DNA of 64,000 bases from Reinekea blandensis MED297 (GCF_000153185.1 NZ_CH724150.1:431427-495426); one strand, 5' to 3'. Positions 37,046 to 46,408 are shown, counted from the stretch's first letter. Numbers and translations are program-made. Notes: generated by a model from the letters alone, not told the origin.

Positions 37046-37399
37046 TTACCGTACCCATAATTTTCTGACACCAAAATAGCCCATCCAGCCGAGTAACACC
37101 CCTGACGCGTTGGCCAGCATGTCAGCAAGACTGAAGTAGCGATACGGCGTTAATCCCTGAAGCCCCTCAATACCGACGCCCCACATAAATACACCGCCGG
37201 CAACCCACCAGAGATTTCGCCAACTGAGTGCACCCAAAACCATCAGGCCACCATAAGCGAGTAAATGGTTCAGTTTGTCATTAGGAGAAAAATCCGGGTG
37301 ATCCATGGGTAACAATGATAAAACCAACACGCCTGACAGCGCAGTCGCAAACAACCATCGAGTCAATAAAAGCGTGCGTGGGAATCCCGTCGAAATCAA
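37046..37399 (-). CDS. VanZ-like membrane protein
   Basis: The 117-residue protein has about four hydrophobic segments with NDKLNHLLAYGGLM and GIEGLQGLTPYRYFSLADMLANASG. The Lys-x-x-H and late Asn/Asp pattern is that of VanZ-like proteins. Function is unknown, and teicoplanin resistance should not be assumed. The start is TTG with a weak ribosome site. It is divergent from the CHASE2 cyclase gene with 56 bp between them. Confidence 0.78.
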   Translation of the reverse strand: MISTGFPRTLLLTRWLFATALSGVLVLSLLPMDHPDFSPNDKLNHLLAYGGLMVLGALSWRNLWWVAGGVFMWGVGIEGLQGLTPYRYFSLADMLANASGVLLGWMGYFGVRKLWVR

Positions 37400-37455
37400 T
37401 TTTGCGCTAACCTATCTCTTTTGTACCTGGATAATATCAACTTAAGTCGTGATCT

Positions 37456-39696
37456 ATGCAAATAATCCGTTTGTTGAAACGCCATAGCCTGCGCTGGACC
37501 GTCGTCACACTCAGTGTGTTCATTACGCTGACGCTCGCCAGCTATCATCTGTTTCAGGCGCAAACGGATCAGAGTTCATTTATTAAGCGACTCGATTACC
37601 TCTTTTACGACTGGCGATACAACCTGCGTTTAAACGACGATCGCTTTTCCCGAGCCGAAGAATCCATTGTCATCGTGGATATTGATGAACACAGTCTGGA
37701 AATGGAAGGTCGTTGGCCCTGGTCGCGGGATAAAATTGCCAGAATGGTTGAAAACCTGGCGTCTGCAGGCGCTATCGTGGTCGGGTTCGATGTACTGATG
37801 ACCGAGCCGCAGCTAAACCCGACCCGGCAGCTGCAGAAAAAGGCCATTGAAATGGGTCGGACCCGTCTGGCAGCAGAACTTGCAGGCTTTGCGTCCGAAA
37901 CCGACTACGATCGTATCCTGTCCGAGAGTTTTTCCACGACCGACGTCGTTCTGTCATTCCTGTTTCACGATAACGATGCCATTCAGGTCGGAGAACTGCC
38001 CGAACCGGTCTATCAATTTACTGATGACGAATCGGATCAACTGGTGGTCATCACGGCGAATGGCTACACCGCCAATGTCCCCATCGTGCAGGATGCCGCA
38101 ATGGGGGCCGGTTTCATTGTTCCTGCAATCGATGGCGACGGTGTACTGCGTGGTGCGCCCATGGTGCAGCGTTACGGGTCCGAACTCTATCCCAGCCTGG
38201 CGTTGGCGATTGGCATGGCCTACATGTTTCTGGATGAAATCGAACTGCATACTGCCGCTCTGAACCGTAATCTCAGTTATGTTTCTCAGATTGGCTTTGT
38301 CGACAAAACCATTCGTACCGATATTTATGGACGGGTTTTGGTTCCCTACCTCGGTCCTCAAGGGCAGTTTCCGTATGTATCGGCCACCGATGTGGTGAGC
38401 AACCAGATTGATCCGGAACAGTTTGAAAACGCGATCGTTCTGATTGGTACATCCTCAGTCGGGCTTGCAGACCTGCGTTCCACGCCCGTCGGTACGCAAT
38501 ACCCCGGAGTTGAAGTGCATGCGAACCTCCTCAACGGCTTACTGGCCGGCGTGTTCCCGTTTGAGCCGGTCGATGCCAACACCTTTACGGCGATTGTGTT
38601 GTTAGTGTTGGGCTTTTTATTTACCGCATTTTCCAATCGCTTAGGACCTTTTCAACTGACGGTGGCGACACTGGCACTTCTGTTGACGCTTGTTTCCATC
38701 AACTTATACATCTGGTTTTCGTTGAATGTTGCCTTGCCATTAGCCAGTAGTTTTATATTGACGTTAGCGCTGGGCACGCTGCACCTGTTGGAAGGTTTTC
38801 TCGGCGAACGCCGGGCCAAACAACACGTGACCTCTGTATTTGGTCAGTATGTTCCCAGTGCGCACATCGATCACATGCTGACGGCACCGGATCAATATGG
38901 TTTTCAGGGTGAAAACCGAGACATGACCGTTCTGTTTTCAGATATCCGTTCCTTTACCACCATCTCCGAAAATCTCTCCGCTGCCGAACTGAAAGATTTG
39001 CTGAATCGCTATTTTACGCCGATCACTGAAACTATCTTTCGTCATCAGGGTACCGTCGATAAATACGTCGGCGATATGGTCATGGCATTCTGGGGCGCAC
39101 CGTTGAACGATTCGCAACATGCTCAACACGCAATACAAGCCTCGCTGGAAATGCAAAAGGTGGTCGCCCGTCTGAACCCGGAACTCAGAGCGCTCGGTTA
39201 TCCGGAACTGACCATTGGCATCGGGATCAACTCAGGTCCGATGAACGTAGGCGACATGGGATCCAGTTTCCGTCGCGCCTATACGGTTCTCGGCGACGCG
39301 GTAAATCTCGGCAGCCGCCTTGAGAATCTGACCAAGTTTTACCACGTCGGAATTCTGGTGGGTGCTCAAACCGCTCAGAACTGTCCTGACTTGACATTCC
39401 GGTTTGTTGATCGGATTCAGGTACGGGGCAAACTCAAACCGGTGGATGTGTTTGAACCGATCGGTCCGACCAGCAAAGTCAGTAAACGTTTGAGTGAAGA
39501 ACTGGCTACCTATCAGGAAGCTTACGATCTGTATCTGAACCGGGAATGGGATGCCGCACGGGCACGCTTTGAGCAACTGCTGGAAACATCGAAACGTCCG
39601 GAGCTTTACCAGATTTATCTCGACCGGATTGACATCCTGAGCTGGCAACCACTGCCCGACGATTGGGACGGTACCTTTACCCACACGCACAAATAA
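37456..39696 (+). CDS. CHASE2-domain adenylate cyclase (class III)
   Basis: The 746-residue membrane receptor starts with a helix at 14-31. A periplasmic CHASE2 domain follows (about 40-370; VIVDIDEHSLEMEGRWPWSR, GFDVLMTEPQ, VLIGTSSVGLADLRSTPVG). Two to three more helices (375-445) come next, and then a class III cyclase domain (about 485-680). Metal ligands are Asp496 (LFSDIRSF) and Asp540 (KYVGDMVMAFW). Lys536 and Asp614 (LGDAVNLGSRLE) point to ATP, and Arg621 is the transition-state residue. It is therefore likely to make cAMP in response to an outside signal. The C-terminal helical tail (about 690-740) may be a TPR-like segment. Confidence 0.92.
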   Translation: MQIIRLLKRHSLRWTVVTLSVFITLTLASYHLFQAQTDQSSFIKRLDYLFYDWRYNLRLNDDRFSRAEESIVIVDIDEHSLEMEGRWPWSRDKIARMVENLASAGAIVVGFDVLMTEPQLNPTRQLQKKAIEMGRTRLAAELAGFASETDYDRILSESFSTTDVVLSFLFHDNDAIQVGELPEPVYQFTDDESDQLVVITANGYTANVPIVQDAAMGAGFIVPAIDGDGVLRGAPMVQRYGSELYPSLALAIGMAYMFLDEIELHTAALNRNLSYVSQIGFVDKTIRTDIYGRVLVPYLGPQGQFPYVSATDVVSNQIDPEQFENAIVLIGTSSVGLADLRSTPVGTQYPGVEVHANLLNGLLAGVFPFEPVDANTFTAIVLLVLGFLFTAFSNRLGPFQLTVATLALLLTLVSINLYIWFSLNVALPLASSFILTLALGTLHLLEGFLGERRAKQHVTSVFGQYVPSAHIDHMLTAPDQYGFQGENRDMTVLFSDIRSFTTISENLSAAELKDLLNRYFTPITETIFRHQGTVDKYVGDMVMAFWGAPLNDSQHAQHAIQASLEMQKVVARLNPELRALGYPELTIGIGINSGPMNVGDMGSSFRRAYTVLGDAVNLGSRLENLTKFYHVGILVGAQTAQNCPDLTFRFVDRIQVRGKLKPVDVFEPIGPTSKVSKRLSEELATYQEAYDLYLNREWDAARARFEQLLETSKRPELYQIYLDRIDILSWQPLPDDWDGTFTHTHK

Positions 39697-39729
39697 AACA
39701 CAGGCGACGCTCAAGCGCGAGCTTCACGT

Positions 39730-40152
39730 TCAGCGATCGCCTTCGTGTTTATTCGCTGGTTTGGTTTCCACCAACTCTAATGGCAGCCCGTCTGGGTCCT
39801 GAAAAAAAGTAAAACGCTGACCCGTCAGCTCATCGACCCGCACCGGCTCCACCGGAACACCCAAGCCCTCGAGATAATCAATACTCTCATCCAGGTTCGC
39901 TACCTGAAACGCCAAATGTCGTAAGCCCTGAGCTTCAGGACGGGACGGTCGCGGTGGTGGAGCCGGAAAGTTGAACAGTTCAATCTGAAACCCGGGGTAA
40001 GCCAGATCCAACTTATAACTGTCGCGTGCTTCCCGATAGGTTTCCGCAATGATTTGGCCACCCAGCACATCAATGTAGAACTGCTTCGAGCGTCGATAAT
40101 CCGATGCAATAACCGCAATGTGATCAACACCCGTCAGCCCTGGTAACGCCAT
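39730..40152 (-). CDS. VOC family glyoxalase-like protein (YaeR/GloA2 type)
   Basis: The 140-residue protein has paired beta-alpha-beta-beta-beta modules. Metal ligands fit His11 (GVDHIAV), Glu in FQIELF, His in LRHLAFQV and Glu in LPLELVE. It matches the YaeR-type branch of glyoxalase I relatives. Activity on the methylglyoxal-glutathione adduct is plausible given mgsA 3 kb away but is not shown. AGGAG lies 8 nt before the ATG. It is 14 bp after the acyltransferase gene. Confidence 0.87.
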   Translation of the reverse strand: MALPGLTGVDHIAVIASDYRRSKQFYIDVLGGQIIAETYREARDSYKLDLAYPGFQIELFNFPAPPPRPSRPEAQGLRHLAFQVANLDESIDYLEGLGVPVEPVRVDELTGQRFTFFQDPDGLPLELVETKPANKHEGDR

Positions 40153-40166
40153 CGTTTCGACTCCTA

Positions 40167-41279
40167 TTACAACGGGTCTTCACCCCGACGCATTCGCATA
40201 CCATTCGCATACTGCTTCAAAAGATAGGACTTCCATTCCGGACGAATGGATTCCACGCGCTGCCGAAGCTGTTCAACGTTGCTGTTGCTTTCAGGTACGG
40301 GCGTGCCGTTCAATTGCGCTTCTGCCCATTCATTGGTTTCGAACGGCCGATAGATCTGATGAATCTGCTCATCAATGGCCTGCGCTACGTCGTCGTCCGA
40401 TTCAAAACTCCCATTGAGCACATTGCCAAACTCCAGGTGCACCCGCCCTTTCCAACCGGTCATGCCCCGGGCAATGGACGTCATGTCTTCATTGCGACGT
40501 TTACGGTACTCACCCGTTGTATGCTGCGCATGTAACTCACGCGCTTTGGCCACATCCAATGGATCAAGCTCGTAGCTGATCGCAACAGGAACGATATTGA
40601 GTTCGTTAATGTAGTCGGAATAGTCACGGGTTTTAGGTCGGCTCAGACTGAACATTCCAATGACCGCGGGATTGGTTCGGTCATAGCCATCCTTTGCACG
40701 ACCTTCACGCTGTGCGATCCATATATTCGCGTTTTCTTCCAGAATGGAAAAATGGATGTACCGCGACAACTCCAGAGCTGCCTTATACTTCGCTTTCATC
40801 CCTTTCACGCTGCGCTTAACAATAAAGCTTTTATTCAAACGCATCAGGTTGGAAGAAAAGGGTCGCGACAAGAGGTTATCACCGATGGCGATACGAACGG
40901 TCTGAAAACCATTCTGGTGCAATGCCCAGTTCACCATGGCCGGGTCCATGACAATGTCCCGATGATTGGACACAAACAGATAGGCTTTGTTTTTATCCAA
41001 ACGCTCCAACCCATGGACGGAGAACTCTTCAACTGAGCGCTTTAACAACCGGGCAACAAAGGGAGCGAGTTTCATCTGAAACGCTTCAATAGTTTTCACC
41101 CGACCGACATACAGGGTCAACGCCAATCGAACCAATGGCCGAATAAGCCAGGGAGCCTTTCGATTCAAGCCAGGGGCTAACCAAGCCGAAAGGGCTTTAG
41201 CAAACTCCGGATCTTTCAAGGTCGCTTTTAATACCGGACGGACTTCGTCATCGGTAAAGGGTCGAATATCGTCAAACAC
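40167..41279 (-). CDS. PlsC/PlsB-like acyltransferase
   Basis: The 370-residue protein has an acyltransferase core at about 95-250: FVSNHRDIVMD holds the catalytic His and Asp with five residues between them, against four in classical HX4D enzymes. IAIGDNLLSRP and FIVKRSVKGMK form the substrate face, and IWIAQREGRAKDGYD is the third block. Glycerol-3-phosphate or lysophosphatidate acylation is the likely reaction. The start is GTG. No transmembrane helix is prominent, so it may sit on the membrane surface. Confidence 0.82.
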   Translation of the reverse strand: MFDDIRPFTDDEVRPVLKATLKDPEFAKALSAWLAPGLNRKAPWLIRPLVRLALTLYVGRVKTIEAFQMKLAPFVARLLKRSVEEFSVHGLERLDKNKAYLFVSNHRDIVMDPAMVNWALHQNGFQTVRIAIGDNLLSRPFSSNLMRLNKSFIVKRSVKGMKAKYKAALELSRYIHFSILEENANIWIAQREGRAKDGYDRTNPAVIGMFSLSRPKTRDYSDYINELNIVPVAISYELDPLDVAKARELHAQHTTGEYRKRRNEDMTSIARGMTGWKGRVHLEFGNVLNGSFESDDDVAQAIDEQIHQIYRPFETNEWAEAQLNGTPVPESNSNVEQLRQRVESIRPEWKSYLLKQYANGMRMRRGEDPL

Positions 41280-41672
41280 AATCAGGTCGCTGAATAGAAG
41301 TGTTGTGCAAATTTATAGCATTTCGGCGATTTTTTCAGCCAAATTAGCGACAACCGATGACCTTTCAAATCAGTTATGCGCCAGTCTCACAAACAACCGC
41401 CTTGTCTTACGATGAAAAAAACGTTGCGCCAATCATCGGTTTGTGTTCGACTAAACCCGTTACTCAACCTACGAAACAGCCAAATTATGACTTTTCAGCT
41501 AACCACTCAATGCATGCTAGAGATTGTGATGTATTCATCGCAAGGTGGGGCTGTGCTGTTCGTCTGAGAAAAACCAGATATCCAGAAAACCCCGCCAATC
41601 GAAAGATTCGCGGGGTTTTTCGTTTTCTGGGGTTACAAAAAACATGGCAGTCAACACAAAAAGGAGACCAAC
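41280..41672. other. Gene-poor 393-bp region with a possible small transcript
   Basis: No reading frame here has family support. Two partly overlapping short frames end before or in a strong terminator (41585-41620). One runs from ATG at 41412 and ends in a 26-residue segment (starting MTFQLTTQC, from 41489) with a stop near 41567. A short peptide gene or small RNA ending at that terminator is possible. No clear promoter was identified. Confidence 0.35.
41585..41620 (+). terminator. Strong intrinsic terminator in the acyltransferase/MFS gap
   Basis: AAAACCCCGC, a C mismatch, AATC, a GAAA tetraloop, GATT, a C and GCGGGGTTTTT make a long stem with a GNRA loop and a T-run. It lies about 50 bp upstream of the MFS gene, so it must end a transcript starting in the gap or act as an attenuator for the MFS gene. 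Confidence 0.8.
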
Positions 41673-42857
41673 ATGCCACCCGGGCAACCCTGGCAACGCA
41701 ATCTTACGCTGATGAACGTCATCTCATTTGCGCGCACCTTTCTGATCATCATGCCGGTCTTTGTGCCGCTCATGGAAAGCTATGGGCTGAACATGCAACA
41801 GACCATGCTACTGCAATCGGTATTCGCTGGAACCACGCTCATTCTTGAACTGCCCTCGGGTTATGTGGCGGATGTGTTTGGCCGGAAAAATACGTTGATG
41901 GTCGGCTATCTGCTGGCCGGTGCCGGGTTCAGTCAGATTGTCTGGGCAGAAACATTTTGGTCTCTGGTTTTGTTTGAGTTCACCCTGGGTTGCGCGATGT
42001 CCCTGGTCAGTGGCAGCGATACAGCCCTGGTTTTCGAGTCGGAAAAAGCTTTGTCTTCAGAGCAGAACTACGGCGCCATTGGCCGCATGCTCAGCTGGAT
42101 GAACTTTGGTGAAGGCACGGCCGCCCTCTGTGCCTTCTTCCTGGTCGCCTGGGATCTCCGATTAATTTTGTGGGTTCAGGCGATCGTCGGATGGGTCCCG
42201 TTTATATTGAGTTTCGCTTTAACCGAACCGGCCCGTTCTGATCAGATAGAACTGAAACGAACGACCCACGGAGCCTGGCGTGCTTTTCGCCTGTCTCCGG
42301 TGACCTTATTGGTTACCTTGGTATTTGTTGCCTGCATGAGTACGACCTATCTGGCCACTTGGCTGAATCAAAGTCTGTGGCAGCGGCATCAACTGCCTCT
42401 GGAAACGTTTGGATTAATCTGGGGTTTGTTCAGCATGACCGTGGCCATTGCTTCACGCTACAGTGACCGGTTACCGACGCGACTGGCAGGCTTCGGTGCC
42501 TTCGGTTTGTTGTCCATCGTTGTGACTATCGCCTGGGTGGCGTTAATCAGCAGGTCATTGGCAATCATCATCGCCGGTGGTTTCCTGATGGCGGTTTTCC
42601 GGGGACTGGTGGCACCACGATTGAAAGTTGCAATCAATCAGAGCATCGACAACGTTTATCGCGCCACCGTGAACTCGATCGTTGCCTCGTTTTTCCGCAT
42701 TGCGACTTTTTTTCTCGGTCCGTTAATGGGAATGGCCGTTGATATTTACGATGCAGACGTTGCGGCCATGTTCCTGGTCGTACTGATCGTGCCGGCCATT
42801 CTGGGCCTGTGGTATCTCGACCAGTATCTGGAAACGTCGTCTGCTCAAAACAGCTAA
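41673..42857 (+). CDS. MFS transporter
   Basis: The 394-residue protein has about eleven or twelve membrane helices. The MFS signature in the loop between helices 2 and 3 reads GYVADVFGRKNTLM. GSDTALVFESEKAL in helix 4-5 resembles bacterial MFS proteins of unassigned substrate. AAGGAG lies 6 nt before the ATG. It is preceded by a strong terminator and followed by a hairpin, so it is likely to be monocistronic. The substrate is unknown. Confidence 0.85.
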   Translation: MPPGQPWQRNLTLMNVISFARTFLIIMPVFVPLMESYGLNMQQTMLLQSVFAGTTLILELPSGYVADVFGRKNTLMVGYLLAGAGFSQIVWAETFWSLVLFEFTLGCAMSLVSGSDTALVFESEKALSSEQNYGAIGRMLSWMNFGEGTAALCAFFLVAWDLRLILWVQAIVGWVPFILSFALTEPARSDQIELKRTTHGAWRAFRLSPVTLLVTLVFVACMSTTYLATWLNQSLWQRHQLPLETFGLIWGLFSMTVAIASRYSDRLPTRLAGFGAFGLLSIVVTIAWVALISRSLAIIIAGGFLMAVFRGLVAPRLKVAINQSIDNVYRATVNSIVASFFRIATFFLGPLMGMAVDIYDADVAAMFLVVLIVPAILGLWYLDQYLETSSAQNS

Positions 42858-42860
42858 CGT

Positions 42861-42894
42861 CGATGATGGGCCGTTCATACCCGGCCCGCCATCG
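42861..42894. terminator. Hairpin between convergent MFS and fbpA genes
   Basis: CGATG-AT-GGGCCG and CGGCCC-GC-CATCG pair around an 8-nt loop with a 2-nt internal loop. There is no T-run. It lies between two converging gene ends. Confidence 0.45.
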
Positions 42895-42911
42895 CTTCCT
42901 TTACTTGCTGT

Positions 42912-43928
42912 TTATCGCCAGCCTGCGCGGTCCATAAGTTCGACGGCCTCGCGATTGTTTTCGCCCAACACGGTCAGGTTCAGCGAATCGATTTTCGGCG
43001 ATCCATACTGGGCCAGATGCTCGGGAATCTCGGCCGTATCCACCACGGGGTATTCGTTATTAACATGGGCATACCAGCTTTGCGCATCGTCGCTGACCAG
43101 AAATTCCAGCAGCAAAATGGCGTTATCGCGGTTAGGTGCCGCTTTGGTTACGCCGGCACCGCTGACATTCATATGAACACCGCGGCCGTCCTGATTCATC
43201 CAAGCCAACCCGATATTTTCCGCCGCCGCCAGTTCGCGCTCATTGTCACTGGTCAGCAGACGGCCGAAGTAATAGGTGTTCACAAACGTCAGGTCACACA
43301 AACCAGCAGCTAACGCCAGGAGTTGGTCGGTATCGCCACCGGCTGGCGGACGGGCCATATTAGCTACAACGCCTTCAGCCCAGTTTTCAGTAGCGTCAAT
43401 ACCATTATGTTCGATTAACGAAGCCACCAACGATTGGTTATAGATGTTATCGGATGAACGCACACAAATACGCCCGCGCCATTGTTCATCGGCCAGTTGT
43501 TCGTAGCTTTGGATTTCACCATCGGCCACCGTATTCTTGTTATAAAAAACAGTACGAGCACGCTGAGATAACCCAAACCAGAAATTATCAGCGTCCTGAA
43601 GGTTTGCAGGAACGCGAGCTTCAAGTACGTCGGATTCAATCGGTTGCAGAACCTCAGCCATCTTAGCCCGATACAGTCGGCCCGCATCGACCGTGACAAA
43701 CACATCGGCCTTGCTGTACTGCCCTTCCAGTTCCAGGCGCTTCAACAGCGTATCGGCCGAGCCTGTCACCAGATTGACTTTAATACCCGTCTGCTCCGAA
43801 AACTGATCCAGTAACGGCTTAATCAACGCTTCTTTACGTGCGCTGTAAACCGAAACCTGTTCCGCCGCTGTGGCGGTCAAACCTACCGATGTCAGCACCA
43901 GAGCACCGACCCATTGCTTAAAGTTCAT
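42912..43928 (-). CDS. fbpA: Ferric-iron ABC transporter substrate-binding protein (FbpA)
   Basis: The 338-residue periplasmic protein has a signal peptide (QWVGALVLTSVGLTATAA) and the mature start EQVSVYSARKEALIKPLL. ADVFVTVDAGRLY and FVNTYYFGRLL follow; the adjacent Tyr pair is the iron ligand pair of FbpA/FutA proteins. It lacks its own permease here. The matching fbpBC genes are about 9 kb upstream on the map. AAGGG precedes the ATG, and the gene overlaps the hydroxylase gene by 11 bp, in the operon with DUF4856 behind a Fur box. Confidence 0.93.
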   Translation of the reverse strand: MNFKQWVGALVLTSVGLTATAAEQVSVYSARKEALIKPLLDQFSEQTGIKVNLVTGSADTLLKRLELEGQYSKADVFVTVDAGRLYRAKMAEVLQPIESDVLEARVPANLQDADNFWFGLSQRARTVFYNKNTVADGEIQSYEQLADEQWRGRICVRSSDNIYNQSLVASLIEHNGIDATENWAEGVVANMARPPAGGDTDQLLALAAGLCDLTFVNTYYFGRLLTSDNERELAAAENIGLAWMNQDGRGVHMNVSGAGVTKAAPNRDNAILLLEFLVSDDAQSWYAHVNNEYPVVDTAEIPEHLAQYGSPKIDSLNLTVLGENNREAVELMDRAGWR

Positions 43929-44907
43929 GTTGTAACCCTTTTTCAGAAAACTTTTTAAACTTACCGCGCTGATGAATGCGCCGACGAATCGCACTTACTA
44001 TTCGTTCAAAAGGATGCAAGAGCAACCGTCCGAGTTGATGTTCATCAGGTAATTGGTCATTCACCCCGACGGGGATCGGCGACCGGTCGCTGACGTGCCA
44101 GGTACCAAAACATCGATCCCAACAGGCCAGCACTACACCCATGTTTTTGTCATAGTGCTCAGGTAAGCGCGAATGGTGTAATTGGTGCTGTGCCGGAGAC
44201 AACAACCAGCGCTCCAGCCAAGCCGGGTACCAGATGGGTACCGGTGAATGTCGCAAATTACTGCCAAACGCATGAAAGACAAAAACAAACACATTCGCGC
44301 CCATGATCGTCTGCAACTGCAGATCATTGCCGAACAACCATAACGCGCAGGCGACCACCGTGCCTTGCACCAGAACGGATCGGAAAGTGAACAACACGCC
44401 TTCCACCGGATGCGTCCGCAGTACCGTCATAGGATTAAGCACTTCAGCGCTGTGATGCACCCGATGAAACGCCCACAAAAAGGACACGCGATGCATCAGC
44501 AAATGCACCCAGAATCGACTGAAATCATCGATTACAAACAACACCAGCGTAAACAGTAAGGCGCGCCCGAGTGGCGGAACCGAAGACGCTAACACTCCGG
44601 CGGAGTTGACCTGCCCGATCAAAAACAGATACACCCCGAGCGCCACCGCCGATTGCGTTAACAGGTTTGGCCGCAGCCAGAAAAACAAAACTTTGTTGAT
44701 GATGAAGAGTTTCAGATCAGCGCGAGCGCTGGCCGAAAACCACACGTCACGCTGCCACAAGCGTGGCAAAGTTGGGTGTCTTAACGACCACAACCACGCG
44801 AGAAAAACCGCACTGGCCAAATAACCCCAGAACAGCCGTTTACGCGGATCAGTGAACTCACCGACCCACTCCGACAGACTGAACGGACCCATTAACGATT
44901 CCAGCAC
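43918..44907 (-). CDS. Sterol desaturase/fatty acid hydroxylase family di-iron membrane protein
   Basis: The 329-residue protein has three or four membrane helices and the di-iron His clusters HLLMH, HRVHH and HQLHH, with HYDKNMG after the last. These bind two irons for oxygen-dependent hydroxylation of a lipid. The substrate is not known. The start is GTG, with GGAA upstream. It is between DUF4856 and fbpA, overlapping fbpA by 11 bp. An iron enzyme in a Fur-type operon is unusual and is discussed under findings. Confidence 0.87.
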   Translation of the reverse strand: MLESLMGPFSLSEWVGEFTDPRKRLFWGYLASAVFLAWLWSLRHPTLPRLWQRDVWFSASARADLKLFIINKVLFFWLRPNLLTQSAVALGVYLFLIGQVNSAGVLASSVPPLGRALLFTLVLFVIDDFSRFWVHLLMHRVSFLWAFHRVHHSAEVLNPMTVLRTHPVEGVLFTFRSVLVQGTVVACALWLFGNDLQLQTIMGANVFVFVFHAFGSNLRHSPVPIWYPAWLERWLLSPAQHQLHHSRLPEHYDKNMGVVLACWDRCFGTWHVSDRSPIPVGVNDQLPDEHQLGRLLLHPFERIVSAIRRRIHQRGKFKKFSEKGLQHEL

Positions 44908-44934
44908 GGTATTTCCGGTTCCTCAAGCAAACGG

Positions 44935-46326
44935 TCAGTCGTTTTCGACCGAACCACCTGAGTTCAACTGTTCCAACAGCTCGGTCATGCTTGCCGTGAC
45001 ATCGTTGGATTTCGCCTGCAGGTCAAAGTTGGCGGCCAGTAAGGCTTGTACCCGCACCATATCGGCCTGATATTCCGCCAGCGTCTTGGTTTTACGCTGA
45101 ACCATTTCGCCATCGGCATCAATACCAACGACCTGGCTGTCGCCTGGCAGTACCGGGCTGAACCCGATCAGAGAGTTCAACTCAAATGCGGTTTCGCCCA
45201 GATCACGACCACCGACCTGTAACGCCATGGCAAAGCCTTTCAGCTCACCCCAATGTTTGGCGTACGTCCGATAGGCCTCGGCTGCATTACCGTCCGCTTC
45301 GAGGATGATGTTCAGTTTCTCGATATCTGAATAGGTTGAGCCAGCGTATTTAAAGGCCGCTTCAGCCAAAACCAGCTCCCAGTTAGCCGCGATCACGTCG
45401 GCGTAATCGTACAGTTTATTACGCTCACGCTTAGACAGCGTGTCGCCTTTTGCTTTACGGATAACGTCACGACCATCGTAAAACGCCTGCGCGATGGTGT
45501 GCAGATAGTTGGTCTTGCCGCCCTTGTCGAAACCCGCAGCATAATAAGCATGGGCATAGGCCATCTCACCGTGCAGATCCACCGAGCCATTGCCATTCAC
45601 ATCGGCACGCTCGGCGATATCGGCATTTTTCTTGGCAATGTCATAAACGTCTTGCGCGCTCATATTCAGCACGTCCGCTGGCGCGCCAAAGTAACCAAAG
45701 GCTTCATCCCAAACGTGTTCTTTGCCGGTGTAGGCCGCACCATCGCTGTAAGCTTGGTCATTTGGCTTGACGTCTTCGGCCAGCAGTTCGTCCAGATAAT
45801 TATCGACGGCCTGGTTGTAGAACACCGCCCCCATGGCAAATTTTGAAATCAGCTGTTGGTAATCGTGACCGGTCACCGGATCGAAGCCACCTTCCGTGCG
45901 GGCTGCCCGGGCAATCATATCCGCCAGCACCTGCTCGCCATTGAGGTATCCCGGCCAAGCGGGTACCGCACCTTTGTAGGCTTTATCAGCCAGGTTTTTG
46001 CCGCCGGAGATGGCGCTGACTACATCGGGAGTCACTTCAAACCCGGCGCTACTGACGGGACTTAACACAGCACGATCGGTGCCGGTTTCAGAAAAATAAC
46101 GATTCATCAGTTCCAGGTTGGCCGCTTCATCGCCGAAGGAAACCTGACCAACTGCCGCCTTCAGACTGTCATGAAGCACATGGCGGGCACTTTGACCGGT
46201 ATAGGACACCGACGATTCTTTATCTCCCTCGTAATCTTTCAGCGTCACTGGGAAATCCAGATAGGAATCGGCCGCAGCCTGTGCCGCGAACAGTGCAATC
46301 ATTGACGTCAGTATTGTTTTCTTCAT
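44935..46326 (-). CDS. DUF4856 secreted protein
   Basis: The 463-residue protein has a signal peptide (KTILTSMIALFAAQAAA) and DUF4856 blocks: YTGQSARHVLHDSLKAAVGQ, YLNGEQVLADMIARAARTEGG, HAYYAAGFDKGGKTNYLHTIA and KHWGELKGFAMALQ. The segment ADVNGNGSVDL resembles an EF-hand-type calcium loop. The family is described mainly by sequence; an iron-related role is suggested by the near-consensus Fur box upstream and by FbpA downstream. It begins the operon and is followed by the hydroxylase gene after 27 bp. Confidence 0.85.
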   Translation of the reverse strand: MKKTILTSMIALFAAQAAADSYLDFPVTLKDYEGDKESSVSYTGQSARHVLHDSLKAAVGQVSFGDEAANLELMNRYFSETGTDRAVLSPVSSAGFEVTPDVVSAISGGKNLADKAYKGAVPAWPGYLNGEQVLADMIARAARTEGGFDPVTGHDYQQLISKFAMGAVFYNQAVDNYLDELLAEDVKPNDQAYSDGAAYTGKEHVWDEAFGYFGAPADVLNMSAQDVYDIAKKNADIAERADVNGNGSVDLHGEMAYAHAYYAAGFDKGGKTNYLHTIAQAFYDGRDVIRKAKGDTLSKRERNKLYDYADVIAANWELVLAEAAFKYAGSTYSDIEKLNIILEADGNAAEAYRTYAKHWGELKGFAMALQVGGRDLGETAFELNSLIGFSPVLPGDSQVVGIDADGEMVQRKTKTLAEYQADMVRVQALLAANFDLQAKSNDVTASMTELLEQLNSGGSVEND

Positions 46327-46408
46327 AAAGCGAATGCGTCCTTTTAAGTTGAGACTGGCGTAAATTTCGGCTCATTTTAGTTGAATGGGAATCTATTGCA
46401 ATCACAAA

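Noticed and set aside
41357-41848. 163-codon plus-strand frame before the MFS gene
   Set aside because: It crosses a strong terminator and overlaps the true MFS start in another frame.
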